Part shown: positions 48,374 through 57,720 of the stretch, piece by piece
Layout of the letters: each line of letters opens with the position of its first letter
How positions within the stretch are numbered: position 1 is the stretch's first letter
Assembly (NCBI GenBank): GCA_030646555.1
Contig: JAUSKP010000048.1
Location: 1 to 64,000, forward strand
Direction: 5' to 3'
Source of the DNA: a bacterium
Lineage (GTDB): Bacteria > Patescibacteriota > Minisyncoccia > UBA6257 > 02-FULL-45-10c
Length of the DNA stretch: 64,000 nt
Notes under the pieces: model-generated
What the model saw: only the letters and a program-made list of their open reading frames with translations
Databases searched by the model: none
What the model was told of the DNA's origin: nothing
Translations under genes and position numbers: made by a program

Positions 48374-50158
48374 TTAGTTCTTTGCCTTTAAATCCCTCTT
48401 TCTAATTCTCAGGCTTTTCGGCGTAACCTCTAAAAGTTCGTCGTCCCCTAAATATTCTATATGTTGCTCCAAGCTCATTTCTCTTGGGGCGATTAAACCA
48501 GCAGTTAAAGCTTCTGTTTTTGCTCTAAAGTTATTTAATTGCTTTGCTCGACAAACATGTACGGCCAAATCCATAGCTTTAGCATTTTGACCAACTACCT
48601 GACCCGCGTATACCTTTACGCCAGGACCAATAAACAGTTCGGCACGCTCTTGAGCGATTACCAATCCATAATTAGTGGTCGTGCCAGTTTCGTGGACTAT
48701 TAAAGATCCGTGTGGATTTGTTTTTATATCTTCAACAAAAAGAATATATCCAGAAAACAGGGTATTAATAATACCAGTACCTTTAGTTTCAATCATAAAG
48801 TCATTTCTAAATCCTATTAAACCTCTAGTTGGGATATTGAAATGGAATATTGCTATACCATTTTCTACGCCCATATTCTTCATTACACCCTTTCTATTAT
48901 TCATTCTTTCTATGATTATTCCAGAATATTTTTCCGGCGCCTCAATCCAAATATCTTCAGCTGGTTCAGTTTTCTTTCCGTTTTCTTCTTTAAAAATAAC
49001 CTCCGGCTTAGAAACCTGAAATTCATATCCTTCGCGCCTCATCGTTTCAATTAAAATACCTAAATGGAGCTCTCCGCGTCCACTCACGATAAATTCATCA
49101 GTTGATTTTCCTCCCTCAACTCTCAAAGCCACATCATTATCTAGTTCCTTTTCCAATCTTTCTTTTAAATTTCTGGAAGTGCAATATTCGCCTTCTTCGC
49201 CGGCAAAAGGGGAGTTGTTCACGCTAAAAATCATTTTAACAGTAGGTTTTTCAATATTAATCGGCGGAAGGGCCATTGGATTATTTAAGTCCGCAATAGT
49301 ATCACCAATGTTTATATTTTCTATTCCGCTCACGGCCACAATATCTCCGGCTTCACATTCCGCGGCCTCAACCTTACCTAAACCGACAAAAGTCATAAGA
49401 CTACTAATTTTGACTGACTTATTTTTTCCCTCCCTGGAAATATGCATAACTTGCTGAGAATTCTTTATAGTGCCTTGATGGATTCTCCCAATTCCTATTC
49501 GGCCCTTATAATTATCGTAGGCGATTGTCACAATCATCATTTGCAGAGGAGCTTCTGGATGAAATTCGGGCTGAGGGATATATTTTAAAACAGCGTCAAA
49601 AACAGGTCTTATGCCGGTCATACTGGCTAAATCCGGGATTAACCCCGCTTTTGCAAGTTTAGAAGAAGCATAAATAATAGGAAAATTAAGCTGTTCCTCA
49701 TTGGCACCAAGCTCAATAAAAAGATCGAGTACTTTATCCAATGCGTAATTGATACGGGCGTTCGGTTTATCTATTTTATTTATAACCACGATAACCTTGT
49801 GATTGAAGGATAAAGCTTTCTTTAAAACGAATCTTGTTTGAGGCATTGGGCCTTCCTGTGCATCAACTAAGAGTAAAACTCCGTCCGCCATATTTAAAAC
49901 ACGCTCCACTTCGCCGCCGAAGTCGGCGTGTCCGGGAGTATCTATAATATTTATTTTTGTATCTCCATAATAAACGGCTGCATTTTTAGAAAATATAGTA
50001 ATTCCACGCTCTCTTTCAAGATCGTTAAAATCCATTATTAATTCCTTATCACTAAGCTTTCCTAAATCAGTGTCTGATTGCTTAAGCAAAGCGTCCACGA
50101 GAGTGGATTTCCCATGGTCAACGTGAGCAATGATAGCTATGTTTCTAATCTTTTTCAT
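48374..50158 (-). CDS. typA: GTPase TypA/BipA
   Basis: 594-residue ribosome-binding GTPase. G1 [10 protein letters not shown]2 RERGIT, G3 [16 protein letters not shown]4 NKIDKP are present; the C-terminal [19 protein letters not shown] and [18 protein letters not shown] segments separate it from EF-G and LepA. It acts in ribosome assembly and stress. Confidence 0.96.
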   Translation of the reverse strand: MKKIRNIAIIAHVDHGKSTLVDALLKQSDTDLGKLSDKELIMDFNDLERERGITIFSKNAAVYYGDTKINIIDTPGHADFGGEVERVLNMADGVLLLVDAQEGPMPQTRFVLKKALSFNHKVIVVINKIDKPNARINYALDKVLDLFIELGANEEQLNFPIIYASSKLAKAGLIPDLASMTGIRPVFDAVLKYIPQPEFHPEAPLQMMIVTIAYDNYKGRIGIGRIHQGTIKNSQQVMHISREGKNKSVKISSLMTFVGLGKVEAAECEAGDIVAVSGIENINIGDTIADLNNPMALPPINIEKPTVKMIFSVNNSPFAGEEGEYCTSRNLKERLEKELDNDVALRVEGGKSTDEFIVSGRGELHLGILIETMRREGYEFQVSKPEVIFKEENGKKTEPAEDIWIEAPEKYSGIIIERMNNRKGVMKNMGVENGIAIFHFNIPTRGLIGFRNDFMIETKGTGIINTLFSGYILFVEDIKTNPHGSLIVHETGTTTNYGLVIAQERAELFIGPGVKVYAGQVVGQNAKAMDLAVHVCRAKQLNNFRAKTEALTAGLIAPREMSLEQHIEYLGDDELLEVTPKSLRIRKRDLKAKN

Positions 50159-50231
50159 GAGTTGTTATTTTACAATAAATAAACCAAAAATACAAGTTTT
50201 TATATCTAAATTCATTAACAACCGATTTATA

Positions 50232-50259
50232 CCACTATTCCGCGGTCGCGGAATAGTGG
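50232..50259. repeat. Perfect 13-bp hairpin
   Basis: CCACTATTCCGCG with CGCGGAATAGTGG around a 2-nt loop, between typA and the terminator of the next unit. No T-run follows on either strand. Confidence 0.75.
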
Positions 50260-50293
50260 AGTAAAAAATATTTTTTAGAAAAGATAAAAAAGA

Positions 50294-50321
50294 AAAGAGC
50301 CCTTTATGCTGAGGGCTCTTT
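50294..50321 (-). terminator. Terminator of small-protein pair
   Basis: 10-bp stem AAAGAGCCCT with AGGGCTCTTT, 8-nt loop, T-rich on the minus strand. Confidence 0.88.
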
Positions 50322-50333
50322 ATTATAAGAGTA

Positions 50334-50531
50334 TTAAGATATCTCTATCTTAACGATATCTTCTTCCTTAATTTCGCCAGGGGAAAGAAGGTAAAGATAA
50401 GGAAGCACCACGGTGCGGTTCTTTAAGACAGAGCCGTCTTTAAGAGTAATGTCGACGACTTGATAGCCCATTCCGCTTTCGGGCATTCTAAGAAGTTTAC
50501 TTACCCACTTCTCACTTAATTCTAATTGCAT
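50334..50531 (-). CDS. Small protein, unknown
   Basis: 65 residues (MQLELSEKWVSKLL ... DIVKIEIS), soluble, with a beta-rich middle (YQVVDITLKDGSVL). AAGGAGG lies 4 nt before ATG 50531, which fixes this start over the longer frame to 50552. It is the second gene of a two-gene unit with 50568-50849. Confidence 0.65.
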   Translation of the reverse strand: MQLELSEKWVSKLLRMPESGMGYQVVDITLKDGSVLKNRTVVLPYLYLLSPGEIKEEDIVKIEIS

Positions 50532-50567
50532 AGCGCCTCCTTCAAAGAACAATTTTGTTTTGAAAGC

Positions 50568-50849
50568 TTATATCCAAGCCAGCGCAAGCGCCAGCTTTAG
50601 CACAAGAGATAAAACCGCCAATAAAAAGAAAACTAAGGCGATTATCAAGTCACAGCACAGATATCTGCCTATGCGCCTCTTCATTGCTTCAATCTCAAAG
50701 ATATCAAATTCTTTTTTTATTTCCGGCCGATCCAGCCTGAAATAAGCGTAGATAGCCTGACCGATAAAGAACAGATAAATAATAAAAAATCCTACCCAGT
50801 ACCAAATGTGACCGACCAAAAACAGAATGCAGGCATTGATAGCTTCCAT
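50568..50849 (-). CDS. Small membrane protein, unknown
   Basis: 93 residues with three hydrophobic helices (LFLVGHIWYWVGFFIIYLFF; LIIALVFFLLAVLSLVLKL). GGAGG lies 5 nt before ATG 50849. A promoter is upstream: TTTACA (50910-50915), 18-bp spacer, GATAAT (50886-50891), minus strand. No family recognised. Confidence 0.65.
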   Translation of the reverse strand: MEAINACILFLVGHIWYWVGFFIIYLFFIGQAIYAYFRLDRPEIKKEFDIFEIEAMKRRIGRYLCCDLIIALVFFLLAVLSLVLKLALALAWI

Positions 50850-50885
50850 ACTCACCTCCGTTAGATTGTGAAGTTCCTAAGCCGG

Positions 50886-50915
50886 ATTATCGCACAAGCA
50901 GCCGAGAGTTGTAAA
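50886..50915 (-). promoter_or_regulatory. Promoter of small-protein pair
   Basis: Minus-strand TTTACA and GATAAT with 18-bp spacing, upstream of a strong Shine-Dalgarno. Confidence 0.7.
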
Positions 50916-50926
50916 GAAACCGAAAT

Positions 50927-52027
50927 TTATTTCAAATTCTCAATTATAGCAACCTCCAAAGGCGCGATAGGGAACGGGGAATAGCGCATTTCCGAATAAG
51001 CGCGTATAAAAGATTTTATGAGATTTATATGTTTCTCCGGCTTTATCAATGCTGAATGTTTTTTAAGAGTATTTAAATTATCTGAAGTCAACTCTTTTTT
51101 ATAAAATTCTTCCACTTTAGGGCTTAGATTTAAAGCTAGCGCGCGCCTCAGATAGTGAATAAGATCTTTTGTCAGTTGGACCAGGTTATATCCTTCTTCG
51201 TTTATTTGCGATAAATAAGTTAAAGATTTTTCTAAATCTCCAGCCAATATCAAGGCGGCAAGTTCTGCTGTTTTTTTATAGCCGATCTTTCCCACTATCT
51301 TTTCAACATCTTTCAGCTCAATACTAGAATCCATTGAAGCGATCTGATCTAAAAGAGATTCGGCATCCCGGAAACTGCCTTCGCCAAGAGAAGCAATAAG
51401 CTCCAAAGCTTCATCGGATATCTTTATTTTCTCGGTCTTTACTATGCCGTCTAATTTTTTCAAAATATCCCCGATAGCCAACTTTTTAAAATTAAACTTT
51501 TGAGTTCGGGAAGAAACTGTGGCTGGAATTTTTTCATATTCAGTGGTAGCTAAAATAAATATGGCATGAGCAGGAGGCTCTTCTAGAGTTTTCAAAAGCG
51601 CGTTAAAAGCATCGCGGGTGAGCATATGAACTTCGTCTATGATAAAAACTTTTTTGGATAAATAAATAGGGGACAGCTTGATGCCTTCTTTAAGATCCCT
51701 AATCTCATCTATACCTCTATTGGAAGCAGCGTCAATTTCCACCACATCCATTGCCTGATTGGCGTCTATTTCGGTACAGGCCCTGCATTCATTGCACGGC
51801 TCTCCTTTTTCCATAAACTTTTCATCTTTTATCCTTTTCTCGCAATTTACCAATTTAGCCAAAAGCCTGGCGGTTGTGGTTTTACCGGAACCCCTGGAAC
51901 CATAAAATAAATAAGCGTGCGCAAATCTGTTCTGCCTGGCGGAATTTCTTAATACTTCAATTATATGTTCCTGTCCCAACAATTCGGAAAGTTTTTTAGG
52001 ACGATATTTTCTGTAGATGGCTAACAT
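50927..52027 (-). CDS. dnaX: DNA polymerase III gamma/tau subunit
   Basis: 366 residues, gamma-like length with no tau extension. Walker A YGSRGSGKTTTAR, a zinc module (GEPCNECRACTEI with an upstream Cys in NCEKR), Walker B VFIIDEVHMLTRDA and the TTEYEKIPATVSSRTQKF sensor region. It loads the sliding clamp with delta and the delta'-like subunit at 12371. Confidence 0.94.
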   Translation of the reverse strand: MLAIYRKYRPKKLSELLGQEHIIEVLRNSARQNRFAHAYLFYGSRGSGKTTTARLLAKLVNCEKRIKDEKFMEKGEPCNECRACTEIDANQAMDVVEIDAASNRGIDEIRDLKEGIKLSPIYLSKKVFIIDEVHMLTRDAFNALLKTLEEPPAHAIFILATTEYEKIPATVSSRTQKFNFKKLAIGDILKKLDGIVKTEKIKISDEALELIASLGEGSFRDAESLLDQIASMDSSIELKDVEKIVGKIGYKKTAELAALILAGDLEKSLTYLSQINEEGYNLVQLTKDLIHYLRRALALNLSPKVEEFYKKELTSDNLNTLKKHSALIKPEKHINLIKSFIRAYSEMRYSPFPIAPLEVAIIENLK

Positions 52028-52033
52028 ATGAAT

Positions 52034-52039
52034 AGTATA
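52034..52039 (-). promoter_or_regulatory. -10 box, leaderless start of dnaX
   Basis: TATACT on the minus strand ends 6 nt before ATG 52027. Confidence 0.5.
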
Positions 52040-52091
52040 TAGCCATTAGAAGTTAGAGACTAGTGTAAAAGTTAAAATTATGTGAATAAGA

Positions 52092-52124
52092 AAAAACCGC
52101 CAAGCTGATAAGCCGGCGGTTTTT
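52092..52124 (-). terminator. Terminator of unknown gene
   Basis: AAAAACCGCC with GGCGGTTTTT and an inner short stem; serves the minus-strand gene ending at 52134. Confidence 0.88.
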
Positions 52125-52133
52125 AAAGTTTCA

Positions 52134-52706
52134 CTATTTTTTAAAACAAAAGAGTTTTTTTAATATCTCCCACCGATTTTCCGATCTTTTGACCCATACA
52201 AGAGCATATTCGCTTTCTTTCGCAGCCAAATATGAAATAAATTTCGGCTTTTCTGAGGTCTGCGGGTTCATAGGAATAACAGTTTCACCGCCCAAACTGA
52301 TAACGCCGGGAAACTGTACCCATTCGCCGGAGGTTTTGTAACTTACCCAGTAACCCCTGTTAACATTAAAATATTCTTCAGCGGTTATGGGTCCTTCGTA
52401 TAGACTATCACTACCGCAACGGAACGCAGACGCCTTCTTAAAGGTCGCAAGGCATAAGTACAGCCCATCGTTATACCAACGATAGGCAAATTCTATCTCC
52501 AACAGCGCGCCTTTAACCATATAGGACTTAACGGCTTCATATTTCTTCAGTGGCTCTGGTCCGGTCTCAAAATAGATCTGAAAATATAGTTTGTGATTAT
52601 CCTCTCCCTGTAAGTCGCATTCAAATACTTTTTGAGTTTTTTGATCCCACGGCTTTATAACAATTTCTGCCCTCGTTACCATATATACGCCGTAAACCAT
52701 ATCCAT
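52134..52706 (-). CDS. Protein of unknown function
   Basis: 190 residues, soluble, rich in Tyr and Trp, with no motif I recognise (VTRAEIVIKPWDQKTQKVF; EYFNVNRGYWVSYKTSGEW). AAGGAGG upstream fixes ATG 52706 over GTG 52715. It has its own promoter (TTGACA 52773-52778, TATAGA 52751-52756, minus strand) and terminator. Confidence 0.65.
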   Translation of the reverse strand: MDMVYGVYMVTRAEIVIKPWDQKTQKVFECDLQGEDNHKLYFQIYFETGPEPLKKYEAVKSYMVKGALLEIEFAYRWYNDGLYLCLATFKKASAFRCGSDSLYEGPITAEEYFNVNRGYWVSYKTSGEWVQFPGVISLGGETVIPMNPQTSEKPKFISYLAAKESEYALVWVKRSENRWEILKKLFCFKK

Positions 52707-52750
52707 ACGCCCCACCTCCTTTTGTTTCTGCTTTAATGTGCTGATAGCAG

Positions 52751-52778
52751 TCTATATCCGAATATAAAACTTTGTCAA
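52751..52778 (-). promoter_or_regulatory. Consensus promoter
   Basis: Minus-strand TTGACA and TATAGA, 16-bp spacer, upstream of an AAGGAGG site. Confidence 0.75.
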
Positions 52779-52846
52779 TTAAAATAATTTACCTTTATTA
52801 TACTCTGTTAAATGCATAAAAAATCAGATATAATTACAGTATAAAA

Positions 52847-54088
52847 ATGCAAAAAGTTATTTATTTTTTTATTTTAATATTCAGCGGCATGGGCCTATTT
52901 TTATTTTTTACTTCCAATAACAATTTGAGCCTTTCCGATATTCCAAAAACAGCCAGCCAAGAAGATGTAGTAGCCGAGAAAAAAATACCCGAACAGGCAA
53001 AGCCCGTAGATCCCAAAGCCGACATTGAACCGCAAAAAAAACTGGAAAATCCTCCGTCTGTAATTAAGGCTATCTATTCAAGCGCCTGGTCAGCCAGCAG
53101 CGCTAAAAAAATTGATTATTTTATCAACCTTATTAAAACCACAGAAGTAAACGCTATTGTTGTTGATATTAAAGATTACACCGGAAATTTGAGCTATAAA
53201 AATGATATTGAGTTGGTCAATAAATATGGCGCCATAGAAGTGAAAATCACAAAACCAAACGCCTTAATTAAAAAACTGCACGATGAAGGCATATATGTGA
53301 TAGCCAGAATGGCGGTTTTCCAAGACCCGGCGCTTGTTAAAGCCAGACCGGACTTAGCATTGCAAAGCATATCCAAAAATAAACCCTGGACGGATTACAA
53401 AGGGATCCCTTGGGTGGATACATCTTCAAAAGAAGTTTGGGACTACAACATTACTATAGCCAAAGACGCGTTAAGCAGGGGATTTGATGAAATAAATTTT
53501 GACTACATTAGATTCGCTTCAGACGGAAATATGGCAGACATCAGATATCCTTTTTATAACTCAAAACTGCAGACAAAGAGACAGGTGATGAACAGCTTTT
53601 TTAAATACTTGAGAGAAAATCTGCCTGACGCAAAAATGTCCGCTGATTTATTTGGCTACACCACATTGCTTCAGGATGATTTGGGTATCGGACAACATAT
53701 AGATGATGCTATGCCGTATTTTGATTACATCGCGCCGATGGTTTACCCATCGCATTACAATAAAGGATTTAACGGCCATACTAATCCGGCGGAATTTCCT
53801 TATGACGTAGTTTATACATCTATGTTAAAAGCCGAGCAACGACTAAATGCTTTTAATGAGTCAACCACGACAATAAAAATAGTTGAATCCAAATTCAGGC
53901 CTTGGCTTCAGGATTTTGATTTGGGAGCGGATTATGATGCCGCTAAAGTCCGGGCCCAGATTCAGGCGACTTACGACGCGGCCTCCACAACTGAAGCAGG
54001 CTCGCCCGCCGAAGCTTCGGCGAAGGCGGGATGGATGCTTTGGGCGCCTACAAATATTTATACAAAGGACGCTTTATTAAGCGAGTAA
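52847..54088 (+). CDS. Putative glycoside hydrolase (DUF4015-like TIM barrel)
   Basis: 413 residues. N-terminal transmembrane helix (about 4-20), a Pro/Lys linker, then a TIM-barrel domain: VNAIVVDIKDYTGNLSY, GIYVIARMAVFQDPAL, WVDTSSKEVWDYNITIAKDA, FDEINFDYIRFASDG and DYIAPMVYPSHYNKG. This is the putative glycosyl-hydrolase family of the DUF4015 kind. A repeat at 53997-54038 inserts about 14 residues (TEAGSPAEASAKAG) near the C-terminus. Confidence 0.85.
   Translation: MQKVIYFFILIFSGMGLFLFFTSNNNLSLSDIPKTASQEDVVAEKKIPEQAKPVDPKADIEPQKKLENPPSVIKAIYSSAWSASSAKKIDYFINLIKTTEVNAIVVDIKDYTGNLSYKNDIELVNKYGAIEVKITKPNALIKKLHDEGIYVIARMAVFQDPALVKARPDLALQSISKNKPWTDYKGIPWVDTSSKEVWDYNITIAKDALSRGFDEINFDYIRFASDGNMADIRYPFYNSKLQTKRQVMNSFFKYLRENLPDAKMSADLFGYTTLLQDDLGIGQHIDDAMPYFDYIAPMVYPSHYNKGFNGHTNPAEFPYDVVYTSMLKAEQRLNAFNESTTTIKIVESKFRPWLQDFDLGADYDAAKVRAQIQATYDAASTTEAGSPAEASAKAGWMLWAPTNIYTKDALLSE
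53997..54038. repeat. Palindromic repeat inside GH-like gene
   Basis: GAAGCAGGCTCGCCCGCCGA then AGCTTCGGCGAAGGCGGGAT, in frame. Confidence 0.75.
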
Positions 54089-54095
54089 AAGAAAA

Positions 54096-54872
54096 ATGCG
54101 ATACGAAATAAAATCAGACCAATTCACTGGCCCACTGGATAAACTGCTTGAACTGATAGAAGAAAGAAAAATGGAAATAACGGTAGTAAATTTGGCGGAA
54201 ATTACCAACGATTTCTTAAAATATCTGCAAAGCATCAATGAGGAGACAACTCATCCAAGCGTAATTGCTGATTTTATAATAGTCGCCTCAAAACTTTTAC
54301 TGATAAAATCAAAGGCTCTTTTGCCATCTCTAGAACTGACCCCAGAAGAAGAAAACGACATCCAAGATCTTGAGCTTAGATTAAAGATCTATAAAGAATT
54401 CTCCGCCAGAGGCGGATCTGCCTTGGGCGGAAAGAATGCCGCTCTGAATCTTAAAACTCTGTGGGACAATAAAAAATATTGTTTCGGCAAAGAATTATTC
54501 GCTGATTTGCCGCCGATTTTCTATCCGCCCAAAAACTTGGAAATTAAAGATCTGATCGGTCCGATAGAAAAAATAATTACTGAGCTTAAAGCTCTTATTC
54601 CGGAAAAGAAGACTGTTAAAAAAATAGTCATTTCCATTAAAGAAAAAATGGAGGAATTGCTTAACAGATTCAAACAAAAAGCCGAAAATAGCTTTAAAAA
54701 TGTGGTTGAATCAAAATCAAAGCTTGAAATTATTGTCTTTTTTCTGGCAATACTACACTTAATACGCGACCGGCTCATCACCTCTACTCAGGAAGACCAA
54801 TTTTCTGATATAATCATTAAGCAAAAGCCTAAGGAATCCGAACCGTTATTAAGCGGAGAACAAAGCATATAA
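54096..54872 (+). CDS. scpA: Segregation and condensation protein A
   Basis: 258 residues, kleisin of the SMC complex. FTGPLDKLLELIEERKMEIT at the N-terminus, FIIVASKLLLIKSKALLPS, and the C-terminal winged helix near LAILHLIRDRLITSTQED. A short repeat (54402-54430) inserts SARGGSALGG. Its stop shares one base with the scpB start. Confidence 0.92.
   Translation: MRYEIKSDQFTGPLDKLLELIEERKMEITVVNLAEITNDFLKYLQSINEETTHPSVIADFIIVASKLLLIKSKALLPSLELTPEEENDIQDLELRLKIYKEFSARGGSALGGKNAALNLKTLWDNKKYCFGKELFADLPPIFYPPKNLEIKDLIGPIEKIITELKALIPEKKTVKKIVISIKEKMEELLNRFKQKAENSFKNVVESKSKLEIIVFFLAILHLIRDRLITSTQEDQFSDIIIKQKPKESEPLLSGEQSI
54402..54430. repeat. CCGCCAGAGGCGG repeat inside scpA
   Basis: CCGCCAGAGGCGGATCTGCC then TTGGGCGG, about 10 residues in frame. 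A sister copy is in pgk (56923-56952). Confidence 0.75.
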
Positions 54873-55462
54873 TGGACAATCTATTATCAAAAATTGAAGC
54901 GGTTCTATTTGCCTATGGAGAGCCTATTTCCGTTGAAAGGCTCGGTAAAATTTTAAAGATAACTTCAGCCGAACTGGAAACAGCCTTAAAAGATCTAGAG
55001 ATAGAACTAAACAGACAAGAAAGGGGAATTGTCCTTATTAAAAATGTCGGGAAAATACAGCTCGCAACTAAGCCTGAACTCACCGGTCTTTTGGAAGACA
55101 TCATAAAACAGGAATTTACCGAAGATCTTACTCCGGCGGCATTAGAAACCCTTTCTATCATTGCCTATGCCGGTCCTATAAGCCGCGCCGATATTGAATA
55201 TATCCGCGGAGTTAATTCCAGTTTTACAATGAGGAATCTTCTTTTAAGAGGGTTAGTTGAAAGAACAATTGATCCAAAAAGAGCCAATGCGTATATTTAT
55301 ACAGCCAGTTTTGATCTGATCAAAAGATTGGGAATTCTAAAAGTAGAAGATCTGCCGGATTATGAAAGATATAAGCAAATGGTAAAAAATCTTCACGAAT
55401 CATCTCTAAATCCTATCCAGCAAAAAGCCGAGGTTTTAACCCCCGAAGAACAAAATATTTAA
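54872..55462 (+). CDS. scpB: Segregation and condensation protein B
   Basis: 196 residues: two winged helices with IEAVLFAYGEPISVERLGKI, ETLSIIAYAGPISRADIEYI, RGVNSSFTMRNLLLRGLVE. It binds ScpA and SMC. It overlaps scpA by one base and precedes mraY by 2 nt. Confidence 0.95.
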   Translation: MDNLLSKIEAVLFAYGEPISVERLGKILKITSAELETALKDLEIELNRQERGIVLIKNVGKIQLATKPELTGLLEDIIKQEFTEDLTPAALETLSIIAYAGPISRADIEYIRGVNSSFTMRNLLLRGLVERTIDPKRANAYIYTASFDLIKRLGILKVEDLPDYERYKQMVKNLHESSLNPIQQKAEVLTPEEQNI

Positions 55463-55464
55463 TT

Positions 55465-56517
55465 ATGCTGTCCCAAACAATAAGATTGTTAATTTTAGCC
55501 GGAACCGCTTTTACGGTGGCATTGATATTGACCCCTGTTTTTATAAAAATACTGGATCGGTTTCATCTCCATAAACAGATTCGCAGCCAAGAATCAGCTC
55601 CGGTTTTTTACAGTCTTCATAAACACAAAGAAAATACCCCAACAATGGGCGGGGTGATAATCTGGGTAACTGTTTTAGGGCTAGCTTTTTTAATTTGGAT
55701 TTTAAGCGATATTTTTGGAGGAGTTTTTGATTATTTAAATTTTGTTGATAGAGCCCAGACATATCTACCGATAGCGGCCATGCTCATTGCGGCATTGCTA
55801 GGCTTGTCAGACGATATATTGGGCGCTCTAAGAATAGGGCCGAACGGGGGAGGGCTCAGAATTTCTCAGAAGCTTATTATGTATACTGTTTTGGCCGCCA
55901 TCGGAGGTTTTTGGTTTTTTTATAGATTAAATTGGGATGTTTTATATATTCCATTTTGGGGCAATTTAACGATCGGCTGGTGGTACATTCCAATTTTTAT
56001 ATTTGTAATTGTAGCAAGCGCTTTTTCCGCCAATGAAACCGATGGATTAGACGGACTGGCCGGCGGAGTTATGCTTTTCGCTTTCGTTTCTTTAACGGCT
56101 GTGGCTTTTATCTTGGGAAGGTATGATCTGGCAGCTTTCGGCGCCACGGTCATAGGCGCGCTTTTGGCATTTTTATGGTTTAACATTTATCCGGCAAGAT
56201 TTTTTATGGGCGACACCGGATCCATGGCTCTGGGAATTACAATGGGCGTGATCGCAATGCTCACCAACACGACACTTTTCCTGCCATTATTCGGATTCAT
56301 TCTGGTAGGAGAATCAATTTCCGTAATAGTCCAATTACTAAGCAAGAAAATATTTAAGAGAAAAATATTTTTATCCACGCCGATACACCATCACTTTGAA
56401 GCGCTGGGCTGGCACGAAACCAAAGTTACTATGCGTTTTTGGATCATCTCGGTCATCTCCTGTATTTTAGGCCTGGTGCTTTTTATGATGAGCAAGTTTA
56501 TGTTTTTAATAAAATAA
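55465..56517 (+). CDS. mraY: Phospho-N-acetylmuramoyl-pentapeptide transferase
   Basis: 350 residues, ten-helix MraY. TMGGVIIW, the catalytic NETDGLDGLAGG, MGDTGSMALG and the HHHFEALGWHE loop are intact. It makes lipid I from undecaprenyl phosphate and UDP-MurNAc-pentapeptide. It is separated here from the other mur genes of the window (murA, murC). Confidence 0.96.
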   Translation: MLSQTIRLLILAGTAFTVALILTPVFIKILDRFHLHKQIRSQESAPVFYSLHKHKENTPTMGGVIIWVTVLGLAFLIWILSDIFGGVFDYLNFVDRAQTYLPIAAMLIAALLGLSDDILGALRIGPNGGGLRISQKLIMYTVLAAIGGFWFFYRLNWDVLYIPFWGNLTIGWWYIPIFIFVIVASAFSANETDGLDGLAGGVMLFAFVSLTAVAFILGRYDLAAFGATVIGALLAFLWFNIYPARFFMGDTGSMALGITMGVIAMLTNTTLFLPLFGFILVGESISVIVQLLSKKIFKRKIFLSTPIHHHFEALGWHETKVTMRFWIISVISCILGLVLFMMSKFMFLIK

Positions 56518-56558
56518 AAGTAATCAACGAATAGCGAATTAGTACGAATATACGAATT
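56518..56558. repeat. ~40-bp dispersed repeat, copy 2
   Basis: Begins directly after the mraY stop; matches 4943-4983. A GCGAGGC ... GTCCGCCATAGCTTCGGCGA repeat follows to about 56622. Confidence 0.7.
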
Positions 56559-56636
56559 CCATCATTGCGAGGCAACTGACTTGTCCGCCATAGCTTCGGC
56601 GAAGGTGGAAGCAATCTATAATCCAGTAAATAATTT

Positions 56637-57719
56637 ATGAAATATCTAAGCAATCTAAACAAAAAGGAACTCAACGGAAAAACCAGTCTTTTAAGAGTGG
56701 ACTTGAATATTAAATCCCTAAAAGATCATTTTAGAATTGATTCGGTTTTGCCAACCATTAAATATCTTCTAAAGAACAGTTCAAAAGTTGTCATATTAAG
56801 CCACCGCGGCAGGCCAAATAGTATAGATCCAAAGTTAAGCCTGCGGCCAATAGCTAAAATAATTTCTCAAAAATTAAAATCAAAGATCAAATTTATTGAT
56901 TCATTTGCTGACTTTAATTTTTCCACCAGAGGCGGATCAGCCTTTGGCTGGAAAAAAATAAAGAAAGAGATCGATTCTGAAAAAAAAGTAAAAGTTTTTG
57001 TTTTGGAAAATTTACGATTTCTGTCCGGTGAAGAAAAAAACAGCAACAACCTGGCTAAAAAACTAGCAAGTCTTGGAGATCTATACATAAATGACGCCTT
57101 TGCCGTATCTCACAGAAAAAATGCGTCAGTTTTTGCGATCACTAAGCACATCAAAAGCTACGCCGGATTACTTATGGAAAAAGAGATAGCGGGACTTACC
57201 AAGGCCACAAAAAATCCTAAACAACCATTAATTGTTGTTCTTGGAGGTACTAAAATAGACACTAAAATAAATATTGTTAAGAATCTAAATTCGCGAACAA
57301 AATTCTTTCTTTTAGGGAGTTCTATTTTTAACGAAATAAAAAATCCTATAGTTAAAAATATTATTAAAAATAAAAAATGCCTGATACCAATTGATTTTTT
57401 TAAAAGAAATGGGAAATTTTTTGATATCGGACCGGAAACAATTGTCTTATATAAAAAAATAATTTCGGAGGCAAATACTATAATTTGGAACGGACCAGTG
57501 GGAATGTTTGAAGATAAAAAATATTCTAAAGGAACGGCCAAGATTGCGAGCGCCATAATAAGATCAAAAGCTTTTAAGGTGATCGGCGGGGGAGAAACGG
57601 CTAATTTCATCCTAAATAACAAAATGAATAAGAATATAGATCTCCTATCAACCGGGGGCGGAGCTATGCTGGATTTTTTGGCCGGCAAAAAATTGCCAGG
57701 CATAGAAGCCTTAAAATAA
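56637..57719 (+). CDS. pgk: Phosphoglycerate kinase
   Basis: 360 residues, shorter than the usual ~390. LLRVDLNI (normally RVDFNVP), LSHRGRPN, YINDAFAVSHRKNAS, IWNGPVGMFE, VIGGGETANFIL and STGGGAMLDFLAGK are the family motifs. It makes ATP from 1,3-bisphosphoglycerate in glycolysis, as does TpiA's pathway. A repeat (56923-56952) inserts STRGGSAFGW. Confidence 0.94.
   Translation: MKYLSNLNKKELNGKTSLLRVDLNIKSLKDHFRIDSVLPTIKYLLKNSSKVVILSHRGRPNSIDPKLSLRPIAKIISQKLKSKIKFIDSFADFNFSTRGGSAFGWKKIKKEIDSEKKVKVFVLENLRFLSGEEKNSNNLAKKLASLGDLYINDAFAVSHRKNASVFAITKHIKSYAGLLMEKEIAGLTKATKNPKQPLIVVLGGTKIDTKINIVKNLNSRTKFFLLGSSIFNEIKNPIVKNIIKNKKCLIPIDFFKRNGKFFDIGPETIVLYKKIISEANTIIWNGPVGMFEDKKYSKGTAKIASAIIRSKAFKVIGGGETANFILNNKMNKNIDLLSTGGGAMLDFLAGKKLPGIEALK
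56923..56952. repeat. CCACCAGAGGCGG repeat inside pgk
   Basis: CCACCAGAGGCGGATCAGCC then TTTGGCTGG; same family as the copy in scpA, in frame. Confidence 0.75.
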
Positions 57720-57720
57720 T

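Noticed and set aside
50232..50259. Terminator at the perfect 13-bp hairpin
   Set aside because: No T-run on either strand and it lies upstream of typA, not after a gene end.
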